The notes under the pieces are model-generated. The model was not told the DNA's origin and did not search any database. It saw only the letters and a program-made list of their open reading frames with translations. Below, piece after piece: positions 56,915 through 64,000 of a DNA stretch of 64,000 nt. Numbering within the stretch: the stretch's first letter is position 1; the number at the start of each line of letters is the position of its first letter. The stretch is taken from contig CAWFPL010000003.1 of NCBI GenBank assembly GCA_963817785.1, positions 434,001 through 498,000 of the forward strand, read 5' to 3'. A program made the position numbers and the translations under genes. Source of the DNA: JAKALD01 sp963817785 (GTDB lineage Bacteria; Pseudomonadota; Gammaproteobacteria; Burkholderiales; SG8-39).

Positions 56915-58018
56915 GTGAAGTCCTCCCTGCTCGCCAAGCTCGACAGTCTCACCGCCCGGCTCGATGAGCTGAACCACCTGCTCGCCGCCGAGGACGCCAC
57001 GCGCGACCTCGAGCAGTACAAGAGGCTGTCGCGCGAGCACTCGGAGCTGAGCGAGCTGGTGGCGCTGTACGCCCGTTACCGCCAGGCTCAGCGCAACGCC
57101 GCCACCGCCAAGGACATGGCCGCCGATCCGGACATGCGCAGCTTCGCCGAGGACGAGCTGAGGACCGCGCGCGCGGACATGGAGCAGCTCGAGCTCGAGC
57201 TGCGCAAGGTGCTGCTGCCGAAGGACCCGAACGACGAGCGCAACATCTTCCTCGAGATCCGCGCCGGCGCGGGCGGCGACGAATCGGCCCTGTTCGCGGG
57301 CGACCTGTTCCGCATGTACGCGCGCTACGCCGAGCGCCAGGGCTGGCAGGTCGAGATCATTTCGGAGAGCCCGTCCGAGCTCGGCGGCTACAAGGAGCTG
57401 ATCGCGCGCATCGCCGGCCAAGGCGCGTATTCCAGGCTCAAGTTCGAATCGGGGGGCCACCGCGTGCAGCGCGTCCCCCAGACCGAGGCGCAGGGGCGCA
57501 TCCATACCTCGGCGTGCACCGTCGCGGTGCTGCCGGAAGCCGACGCGATCGACGACGTGGTGCTCAATCCGGCGGAGCTGCGCATCGACACCTTCCGCGC
57601 CTCCGGCGCGGGCGGGCAGCACGTCAACAAGACCGAGTCCGCGGTGCGCGTCACGCATCTTCCGACCGGGATCGTGGTCGAGTGCCAGGACGCACGCTCG
57701 CAGCACAAGAACAAGGAGAAGGCGCTCGCGGTGCTCGCCGCGCGCATCAAGGACCAGCAGCAGCGCGCGCAGCAGGCGAAGACCGCCTCGACGCGCAAAT
57801 CGCTGGTCGGATCGGGCGACCGCTCCGAGCGCGTGCGCACCTACAACTTTCCGCAGGGCCGGGTGACCGATCACCGCATCGACCTGACCCTGTACAAGAT
57901 CGACCGCATCATGGACGGCGAGCTCGACGAGCTGATCGGCGCGCTGATGGCCGAGCATCAGGCGGAGCTGCTGGAGCAGCTCGCCGAGGACACCGAGCCG
58001 GCGCGGCAGACGGCGTGA
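56915..58018 (+). CDS. prfA: Peptide chain release factor 1
   Basis: The product is 367 aa from GTG 56915. The stop-codon-reading tripeptide is Pro-Gln-Thr in VQRVPQTEAQGR, and the hydrolysis motif is GGQ in GAGGQHVNKTES, the Gln of which is methylated by PrmC. It terminates translation at UAA and UAG. It sits between hemA and prmC and overlaps the prmC start by four bases, so modifying enzyme and target are co-translated. Confidence 0.95.
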   Translation: MKSSLLAKLDSLTARLDELNHLLAAEDATRDLEQYKRLSREHSELSELVALYARYRQAQRNAATAKDMAADPDMRSFAEDELRTARADMEQLELELRKVLLPKDPNDERNIFLEIRAGAGGDESALFAGDLFRMYARYAERQGWQVEIISESPSELGGYKELIARIAGQGAYSRLKFESGGHRVQRVPQTEAQGRIHTSACTVAVLPEADAIDDVVLNPAELRIDTFRASGAGGQHVNKTESAVRVTHLPTGIVVECQDARSQHKNKEKALAVLAARIKDQQQRAQQAKTASTRKSLVGSGDRSERVRTYNFPQGRVTDHRIDLTLYKIDRIMDGELDELIGALMAEHQAELLEQLAEDTEPARQTA

Positions 58019-58839
58019 GCGGGCCAGGCATTACTGCGGCCGAGGCGCTCGCGGTCGCCGGGATCGACGCGCGCGAAGCGCGCCTGCTGCTCGCCGAGGC
58101 GAGCGGACTCTCGGAGGCGGGCGTGATCGCGCGTCCGGAGCGCACGCTGACGCCAGCGGCCTGGGCGCGTTTCGTGGCGCTCGCCGCGCGCAGGCGCGGC
58201 GGCGAGCCGATCGCCTACCTCCTGGAGCGGCGCGAGTTCTACGGACTGCCGCTGGCCGTCGGCCCCGCAGTATTGATCCCCAGGCCGGAAAGCGAGTTGC
58301 TCGTGGAGCGCGCCCTCGAGCTGATCGCGCCCGGGGACGAAGCTGCGGTGCTGGACCTGGGGACGGGATCGGGTGCGCTGGCCCTGGCGATCAAGCAGCA
58401 ACGTCCGCGCGCGCGCGTGGTCGCGGTCGAGGCGAGCGCTGCGGCACTCGGGCTCGCGCGGCGCAATGCGCAGCGCCTGGGACTGGAGGTGGAGTTCCGG
58501 CACGGGCATTGGTTCGAGGCCGTGGCCGCCGAGCGCTTCGAGCTGATCGTCTCCAATCCGCCCTACGTGGCGCAGGACGATCCGCACCTGTTCCAGGGCG
58601 ACCTGCGCTTCGAGCCGCGCGAGGCGCTGGTGGGAGGGCCGGACGGCCTCGACGCCATCCGCGAGATCGTGCGCGGCTCGCCGGCGCGGCTCGCTCCCGG
58701 AGGCTGGCTGCTGCTCGAGCACGGGCTGGGGCAGGATGCTCCGGTCCGTGTCCTGATGGAGCAGGCCGGGCTGGCAGGCGTCGCCACCTGGCCCGACCTG
58801 GCCGGTATCGGGCGCGTGACCGGCGGCCGTGCGCGTTGA
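58015..58839 (+). CDS. prmC: Release factor glutamine methyltransferase
   Basis: The product is 274 aa from GTG 58015. The SAM-binding motif is LDLGTGSGALALA near residue 112, and the substrate-binding motif is SNPPYVA near 180. It N5-methylates the GGQ glutamine of RF1 and RF2. It directly follows prfA in the standard arrangement. The N-terminal helical domain is complete. Confidence 0.95.
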   Translation: MSGPGITAAEALAVAGIDAREARLLLAEASGLSEAGVIARPERTLTPAAWARFVALAARRRGGEPIAYLLERREFYGLPLAVGPAVLIPRPESELLVERALELIAPGDEAAVLDLGTGSGALALAIKQQRPRARVVAVEASAAALGLARRNAQRLGLEVEFRHGHWFEAVAAERFELIVSNPPYVAQDDPHLFQGDLRFEPREALVGGPDGLDAIREIVRGSPARLAPGGWLLLEHGLGQDAPVRVLMEQAGLAGVATWPDLAGIGRVTGGRAR

Positions 58840-58900
58840 CCCGGCTGCCCGCGCAGAGTAAGATCCCGAGCAAATCGCTCAACTATTCGAGGCGCTCGCG

Positions 58901-59230
58901 ATGGACGTGCAACAGCTCATCAAGCAGCAGGTCGGCTCCCACCGGGTCGTGCTCTACATGAAGGGCAGCCCGGATTTTCCCCAGTGCGGCTTCTCGGCCG
59001 CCGCCGTGCAGGCGCTGCGCGCTTGCGGGGTGAAGGACTTGTTCAGCGTCAACGTGCTCGAGGAGCCGGCGATCCGCCAGGGCATCAAGGAGTACGCCAA
59101 CTGGCCGACCATCCCGCAGCTGTACGTGAACGGCGAGTTCGTGGGGGGATCGGACATCATGCGCGAGATGTTCCAGTCGGGCGAGCTGCAGAAGCTGCTG
59201 CAAGCGGCCGGCGTCAAGCAAAGCGCCTGA
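58901..59230 (+). CDS. grxD: Monothiol glutaredoxin, CGFS type
   Basis: The product is 109 aa with active-site Cys29 in PQCGFS, WPTIPQLYVNGEFVGGSDI and the Grx4 C-terminus. CGFS glutaredoxins carry a 2Fe-2S cluster with glutathione and deliver it to target apoproteins. GAGGCG precedes ATG 58901, 61 bp after prmC. It is the last gene of the rightward run; the next gene is convergent. Confidence 0.94.
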   Translation: MDVQQLIKQQVGSHRVVLYMKGSPDFPQCGFSAAAVQALRACGVKDLFSVNVLEEPAIRQGIKEYANWPTIPQLYVNGEFVGGSDIMREMFQSGELQKLLQAAGVKQSA

Positions 59231-59337
59231 GCCGCGCTTCCGGCAAGTCGTTTTCGCGGGCGACGCGCCCCGGCTAGGCGCTCAGGCGCCGGACGAGGTT
59301 TCGAGCCCGGTCCGGGTGCCCGCGGCCGCAAGACGCC

Positions 59338-60633
59338 CTACGCGGAGGCCGCGATCCACACGTTGGCCTGGTTGAGCCGTTCCGCCAGGTTGACCATGAA
59401 AGCGTGGTCGAACTTGTGCCTGCAGGTCGCGGGCGCCTGATCGAGATCCGCGATGCGGATGCGCGCGATGCGCGAGTCGGCGTTCGAAGTGACGGTCGCG
59501 CGCCGCCGCTTATCGGTCTCGGACAGGTACGCCATCTCCCCGAAACATTCGCCCGAGCCGAGCACGCTGAGCAACTTGCCGTTCTTGGCCACGCGCATCT
59601 CGCCCGTGATCAGCAGGCAGAAGAAGTCTCCCGGCTCGCCCTCGCGCATGAGCTCCACGCCCGCGGCAATCCGCTCCCAGGACGTAAGCGTAACGACCTG
59701 CCACAGCTCGGCGTCGGTGAAGTGCCCGAAGAACGCGATCGCGCGCAGCGCGTCGAACTTCTCGGTGTCGCCGAAGGTGTCCTTCCTGGTGGCGGCGCGG
59801 TCGGCGCGGAAGGCCTCCGCAAGATCGCGCGAAAACTCCTCCCAGCTCTGGTAGCGCCGCGCGAGATCCTTGTGCATCGCGCGGCGCACGATCTTGTCGA
59901 CCGCCAGCGGCAGATCCGTGCGATAAGTGGACGGCGGCGGCGGGTCGTGGTTCGCGATCTGGTAGATGATGCCGAAGTTGTTGTCGGCCTGGAAGGGCAA
60001 GGTCCCGGTGAGCAGCTGGTACATCACCACGCCGAGCGAGTAGATGTCGGTGCGCTGGTCGAGCGCCTCCTCGCGCACCTGCTCGGGCGACATGTAGGCA
60101 GGCGAGCCGACGCCGCTGATCTGCGTCGTTTCGGTGCTCGCGCTCAGCGCGGCGCCGAAATCGGAAATTTTGATGTTGGTGGCGCCGGCCACCAGGATAT
60201 TGCCGGGTTTGATGTCCCGGTGCGTGATGCCGAAGCCGTTCGCGAAGGCGAGGGCGCGGGTGCATTTGAAGGCGATCTCGATGATCTTGTCGATCGGCAG
60301 CAGGTTGTGCCGGCGGCAGTACGGTTCGAGCGTGCCGCCGCGCACGTATTCCATGACGATGTAGCCCGAGTCCTGCTCGAGAACGGCGTCGTAGATCTGG
60401 GCGATGTGCGGATGGGCCAGCTTGCCGGCGAGCGAGGCTTCGGCGAGAAAGAACTTGCGGTACAGGCGCGCGCGCGCCTCGTTTCTGAGGATTTCCGGGA
60501 AAATCCGCTTGACCGCCACGTCGCGTTCGCCGAACGGGTCGTGGCAGAGATAAACCTCGCTGCTCGCGCCTTCGCCGAGCTTGCGCAGCACCGGGTACTT
60601 GCCGATCCGATCGGGCCCGCGATTCGCGGCCAT
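59338..60633 (-). CDS. Serine/threonine protein kinase with C-terminal cyclic-nucleotide-binding domain
   Basis: The product is 431 aa from ATG 60633. The kinase domain (about residues 12-270) is complete: Gly-rich loop LGEGASSEVY, Lys42 in VAVKR, catalytic HRDIKPGN (Asp140, Lys142, Asn145), Mg-binding DFG (Asp158) and PAYMSPEQ. From about residue 300 there is a CRP-type cyclic-nucleotide-binding domain with the phosphate cassette FGEMAYLSETDKRRRATV near 375. No membrane segment or DNA-binding domain follows. A soluble kinase regulated by cAMP or cGMP is the natural reading. It lies 14 bp downstream of argH on the same strand. Confidence 0.9.
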   Translation of the reverse strand: MAANRGPDRIGKYPVLRKLGEGASSEVYLCHDPFGERDVAVKRIFPEILRNEARARLYRKFFLAEASLAGKLAHPHIAQIYDAVLEQDSGYIVMEYVRGGTLEPYCRRHNLLPIDKIIEIAFKCTRALAFANGFGITHRDIKPGNILVAGATNIKISDFGAALSASTETTQISGVGSPAYMSPEQVREEALDQRTDIYSLGVVMYQLLTGTLPFQADNNFGIIYQIANHDPPPPSTYRTDLPLAVDKIVRRAMHKDLARRYQSWEEFSRDLAEAFRADRAATRKDTFGDTEKFDALRAIAFFGHFTDAELWQVVTLTSWERIAAGVELMREGEPGDFFCLLITGEMRVAKNGKLLSVLGSGECFGEMAYLSETDKRRRATVTSNADSRIARIRIADLDQAPATCRHKFDHAFMVNLAERLNQANVWIAASA

Positions 60634-60647
60634 GTGGCGCGCCAGGC

Positions 60648-62096
60648 TCAGTCGCGGGCGCCGAGACGCTTGCGCGCGCGTGCCGCCGCCGCTTTCACCT
60701 GGGCGGGGGCGGTGCCGCCAGGATGGTCGCGGCGCGCCACCGAGCCCTCGAGCGTGAGGCTCTGGTACACGTCCTTGCCGATGGCCGGGGAGAAGCCTCT
60801 CAGCACCGACAGCGGCAGCCGCGCGAGGTCGCAGCCGGTGGCTTCGGCCTCGCGCACGGCGCGCGCCACCGCTTCGTGCGCGTCGCGGAACGCGACGCCC
60901 TTCCTCACCAGGTAATCGGCAAGATCGGTCGCGGTCGAGAAGCCCTCCAGCGCCGCGGCGCGCATCGCCTCGGCGACGGGCTCGATGCCGGCGACCAGCT
61001 CGGCAAACACCGCGAGCGCATCCTTCAAGGTGTCGACGGCGTCGAACAGCGGTTCCTTGTCTTCCTGGTTGTCCTTGTTGTAGGCGAGCGGCTGCGCCTT
61101 CATCAGCGTGAGCAGGGCGACCAGGTCGCCGTACACGCGGCCGGTCTTGCCGCGCACCAGCTCGGGCACGTCCGGGTTCTTCTTCTGCGGCATGATCGAC
61201 GATCCGGTGCAGAAGCGGTCGGGCAGGCGCACGAAACCGAAGCGAGGGCTCATCCAGAGCACCAGCTCCTCGGCGAAGCGCGACAGGTGCAGCATGACCA
61301 GCGCCGCAGCGGAAGCGAACTCGATCGCGAAGTCGCGATCCGACACCGCGTCCAGCGAGTTGGCGCACAGCCCTTCGAAGCCCAGCTCGCGGGCCACCCG
61401 GTCGCGGTCGATCGGAAACGTGGTCCCCGCCAGCGCGGCGGCACCCAGCGGCAGCAGGTTGACGCGCTTGCGGCAGTCGGCCAGGCGCGCGCGGTCACGC
61501 TCGAACATCTCGAAGTATGCGAGCAGATGATGGCCGAACGTGACCGGCTGCGCGACCTGCAGGTGAGTGAAGCCCGGCATGACCAGGAAGGCATGGCGCT
61601 CGGCGCCGTCCAGAATGCGGGATTGCAGCCTTTCCAGCAAGGCGCGGATCGCATCGATCTCGTCGCGCAGCCACAGGCGCACATCGGTCGCGACCTGATC
61701 GTTGCGCGAGCGTGCCGTGTGCAGGCGCTTGCCCGCTTCGCCGACCAGATCGGTGAGCCGGCGCTCGATGTTGAGATGCACGTCCTCCGCGTCGAGCGAC
61801 CAGGCGAAGCTTCCGGCCGCGATCTCGTCGCGGATCTGGGCCATCCCGCGCTCGATGGCGGCCAGATCGCCTTTGTCGATCACGCCGCACGCAGCCAGCA
61901 TGCGCGCGTGGGCGAGCGAGCCCGCAATGTCGTAGGGAGCGAGACGCTGGTCGAACCCCACCGAAGCGGTGAATCGCTTGACCAGCTCGTCGACCGGCTC
62001 GCTGAACCGGCCGGACCACGGACCTGCCGCCAGCGCGGGCGCGCCCGCGTGCGGGGGCTTAGCACGCGCCGGCCGCTTGGAAGCAGGTGGGGCCAT
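60648..62096 (-). CDS. argH: Argininosuccinate lyase
   Basis: The product is 482 aa, slightly longer than usual (about 460) through a basic Pro/Ala N-terminal extension before GPWSGRFSEPVDELVKRF. The family signature is GSSIMPQKKNPD with the catalytic Ser, and HTARSRNDQVATD and HLQVAQPVTFGHH are also present. It cleaves argininosuccinate to arginine and fumarate. It is divergent from the AlgZ/AlgR-type pair. Confidence 0.95.
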   Translation of the reverse strand: MAPPASKRPARAKPPHAGAPALAAGPWSGRFSEPVDELVKRFTASVGFDQRLAPYDIAGSLAHARMLAACGVIDKGDLAAIERGMAQIRDEIAAGSFAWSLDAEDVHLNIERRLTDLVGEAGKRLHTARSRNDQVATDVRLWLRDEIDAIRALLERLQSRILDGAERHAFLVMPGFTHLQVAQPVTFGHHLLAYFEMFERDRARLADCRKRVNLLPLGAAALAGTTFPIDRDRVARELGFEGLCANSLDAVSDRDFAIEFASAAALVMLHLSRFAEELVLWMSPRFGFVRLPDRFCTGSSIMPQKKNPDVPELVRGKTGRVYGDLVALLTLMKAQPLAYNKDNQEDKEPLFDAVDTLKDALAVFAELVAGIEPVAEAMRAAALEGFSTATDLADYLVRKGVAFRDAHEAVARAVREAEATGCDLARLPLSVLRGFSPAIGKDVYQSLTLEGSVARRDHPGGTAPAQVKAAAARARKRLGARD

Positions 62097-62146
62097 GGGG
62101 CATACTCAGTAGGGCAGTGCGGCGCTGGGCGCCGCGGCGTCGCACG

Positions 62147-63190
62147 ATGTCGAATTCAAGTATAAAGCATAACGTCTCCCGGGACGTCCTCCCCGACTTC
62201 CGCAATAGCGGCGTCATCGCGCGCGTGCTGATCGCAGTGAACGTGATCGCCTCTGGCGCCGCGATCAGTGCGGAGCCGGGGTGGCCGCAGGCGATGGCGC
62301 GCTTCGTGCGCGCCGCCGCCGTGGTCGAGCCGCTGCTGATCGCAAGCGTGGTATTGCTCTATCTTGCCGCGCCGGTGCTCGCGCGGCTCGCGTACCTGCG
62401 CGGCTGTGCCGCGGTGCTGGCGATCGAGCTGGCGCTCGCCACGGCGGGCTACGCATGGTCAGCGCAGGCCGCCGCGGCGGCGTCGGCCTCGGGCCTCGCG
62501 CGCGCACTGCTGCTGACTGCCGTCGTGACGATCGCGCTGCTCGGCTACTTCCGGCTGCTGGTCAAGGCGTATTCGCCGGCGCTCGCCGAGGCGCGGCTGC
62601 AGGCGCTCCAGGCGCGCATCCGCCCGCACTTCCTGTTCAACAGCCTGAACGCAGTGCTGTCGCTGATCCGCCGCGATCCGCAGCGCGCCGAACGCACGCT
62701 CGAGGATCTGGCGGATCTGTTCCGCGTGCTGATGTCCGACGGCCGGAAGTTCGTGCGCCTGGCCGACGAGATCGCGCTGCTGGAGCGCTACGCGAGCCTG
62801 GAGCAGCTGCGCCTCGGCCAGCGGTTGCGCATCTCCTGGGAGCTGGACAGCGCTCCGATGGACGCGCTGCTGCCGCCGCTGGTCCTGCAGCCGTTGCTCG
62901 AGAACGCGGTCTATCACGGCGTGGAGCCGGGAACCGGCGCGGGCGAAGTCGTGGTGCAGATCGCGCGCCGCGGGGACCGGGTGCTGGCGCGCATCGAGAA
63001 TCCGTACTTCAGCGAGCAGCAGCAGCGTGCCGGCAACCGCATGGCGCTGGAGAACATTCGCGAACGCCTGATGCTGTTCTTCGACGCGGAGGCGCGCATC
63101 GAGACCCGCGTTCGCGACGCCCGCTACCTGGTGGAGATCGAGATTCCCTACCGCACCGAGGCCGCGCCGCGGCCGGGCGGGACAGCATGA
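62147..63190 (+). CDS. AlgZ/LytS-type sensor histidine kinase
   Basis: This 347-aa protein has four predicted N-terminal membrane helices (about residues 22-135) and a HisKA-like phosphoacceptor His161 in RPHFLFNSLN. The C-terminal ATP site has LLENAVYHGVEPG and NRMALENIRERLML. This is the class that pairs with LytTR response regulators. The stop overlaps the regulator start (ATGA). Its position next to argH matches algZ in Betaproteobacteria and Pseudomonas. The signal is unknown. Confidence 0.9.
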   Translation: MSNSSIKHNVSRDVLPDFRNSGVIARVLIAVNVIASGAAISAEPGWPQAMARFVRAAAVVEPLLIASVVLLYLAAPVLARLAYLRGCAAVLAIELALATAGYAWSAQAAAAASASGLARALLLTAVVTIALLGYFRLLVKAYSPALAEARLQALQARIRPHFLFNSLNAVLSLIRRDPQRAERTLEDLADLFRVLMSDGRKFVRLADEIALLERYASLEQLRLGQRLRISWELDSAPMDALLPPLVLQPLLENAVYHGVEPGTGAGEVVVQIARRGDRVLARIENPYFSEQQQRAGNRMALENIRERLMLFFDAEARIETRVRDARYLVEIEIPYRTEAAPRPGGTA

Positions 63191-63945
63191 GCCCGCTGCG
63201 CGTGTTCATCGCCGACGACGAGGAGCCGGCGCGCCAGAGGCTCAAGGAGCTGCTTTCGGACCTGGCCGCTGAAATCCCCACCGAAGTCGTCGGCGAAGCG
63301 GGCAACGGCGCCGAGACGCTCGCGCGGCTGCCGGGCAGCGGCGCTCAGCTGCTGCTCCTCGATATCCAGATGCCGGGCATGAACGGACTGGAGCTGGCGC
63401 GGCACGTGGCCGGCCTGCCCGATGCGCCCGCCGTGATCTTCGTCACCGCGCACGACCGGCACGCGGTCGAGGCATTCGAGCTGAATGCGCTCGACTACCT
63501 GCTCAAGCCGGTGCGCGCCGCGCGACTCGCGGATGCGCTACGCCGGGCGGGCACGGCGGGACCGCCCGAGCGCGAGCGGCTCGAGCGTGCCGACCCGCGC
63601 CCACGGGAGTTCCTCTCGGTGCCCGAGCGCAACCGCATCGTGCTGGTTCCGGTGCGCGACATCGTCTACTGCAAGGCGGAGCTGAAATACGTGACCCTGC
63701 GCACGCGTACCGGCGAACACCTGAGCGAGGAGGCGCTCGTGACGCTCGAGCGCGAGTTCGCGGAGCGGTTCGTGCGCATCCACCGCAATTGCCTGGTGGC
63801 GCGGGCCGCCATCCGCGGCTTCGAGCGCGCGGCCGGCGAAGACGAGGAGGCACACTGGCTGGTGCTGCTCGACGGCGTGCCGGAGAGGTTGCCGGTCAGC
63901 CGCCGGCAGTGGCCTGCGCTGCGCGACCTGGCGGGGGAGCACTGA
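63187..63945 (+). CDS. AlgR-type LytTR response regulator
   Basis: The product is 252 aa. The receiver domain has the acidic pair Asp10-Asp11, phosphoacceptor Asp59 in LLLLDIQMPG, and the switch Lys in DYLLKPV. The C-terminal LytTR DNA-binding domain begins near residue 140 (NRIVLVPVRDIVYCKAELKYV) and includes FVRIHRNCLV. LytTR regulators bind direct repeats and activate transcription. It is coupled to the sensor kinase gene. In related genomes hemC follows, but the window ends 55 bp later. Confidence 0.92.
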   Translation: MSPLRVFIADDEEPARQRLKELLSDLAAEIPTEVVGEAGNGAETLARLPGSGAQLLLLDIQMPGMNGLELARHVAGLPDAPAVIFVTAHDRHAVEAFELNALDYLLKPVRAARLADALRRAGTAGPPERERLERADPRPREFLSVPERNRIVLVPVRDIVYCKAELKYVTLRTRTGEHLSEEALVTLEREFAERFVRIHRNCLVARAAIRGFERAAGEDEEAHWLVLLDGVPERLPVSRRQWPALRDLAGEH

Positions 63946-64000
63946 GCGGTCCGGCGCTCAGACGGTTGTGCGCCTGCTCGATCCGGCGATCGAGGTACTG

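Noticed and set aside
63946..64000. Last 55 bases considered as part of a further gene
   Set aside because: A minus-strand frame with a helical LDRRIEQAHNRL-like stretch is open to the window edge but is too short to judge; hemC, expected here in relatives, cannot be seen.

Overview
The window is high-GC DNA from a heterotrophic bacterium, most likely a betaproteobacterium. The best taxonomic signals are at the right end. Glutamyl-tRNA reductase, RF1, PrmC and a CGFS glutaredoxin follow one another (55.6-59.2 kb), and argH is divergent from an AlgZ/AlgR-type two-component pair (60.6-63.9 kb). Both arrangements are familiar from Betaproteobacteria. This part is ordinary housekeeping DNA; everything to its left is accessory catabolic DNA. 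No rRNA, tRNA or CRISPR was seen.

Region 1 (1-20.5 kb) is a run of same-strand catabolic genes. It starts inside a molybdenum hydroxylase large subunit resembling 4-hydroxybenzoyl-CoA reductase. A class III CoA-transferase, a V4R-domain protein, a complete Liv-type ABC importer with a fused permease-ATPase, NnrS, a dehydrogenase-hydratase fusion of reversed domain order, an Old Yellow Enzyme/FadH-type flavoprotein, two small unknown proteins and a VOC protein follow. A TrpB2-type enzyme and an indolepyruvate:ferredoxin oxidoreductase are divergent from each other, and MeaB closes the region. The content suits CoA-dependent degradation of an aromatic or heteroaromatic acid taken up by the Liv importer (inference).

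Region 2 (20.5-35.5 kb) holds two converging operons. The rightward one encodes a sulfonate/nitrate-type ABC importer, a ThDP-dependent acetolactate-synthase-like enzyme and a VOC protein. The leftward one encodes a TetR regulator, thiolase, a carboxyltransferase-like protein, BCCP, biotin carboxylase and an AMP-forming CoA ligase. Two near-identical 14-bp palindromes (AGAAT-N4-ATTCT) lie in front of the rightward operon and upstream of tetR, so TetR probably controls both halves. An IS630-type element has inserted between tetR and its presumed operator. Beyond it lies a decayed cyanase gene. The carboxyltransferase lacks the lysine and one histidine that hold the metal in pyruvate-carboxylase-type enzymes.

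Region 3 (35.5-53.2 kb) begins with an IclR regulator. It continues with a Rieske oxygenase, an acyl-CoA ligase, an ILVBL/HACL2-like ThDP lyase, a two-subunit aconitase X, two paralogous FAD-dependent oxidoreductases flanking a DctPQM TRAP transporter, an IlvD/Edd dehydratase, and a second carboxyltransferase plus BCCP with intact metal ligands but no local biotin carboxylase. Three TGAAA-N5-TTTCA palindromes (one imperfect) sit at the three promoter regions and suggest one IclR regulon. Regions 2 and 3 both combine a ThDP lyase, a CoA ligase and a biotin-dependent carboxyltransferase. I do not recognise either complete set as a described pathway, and these two loci are the best candidates for an undescribed system here.
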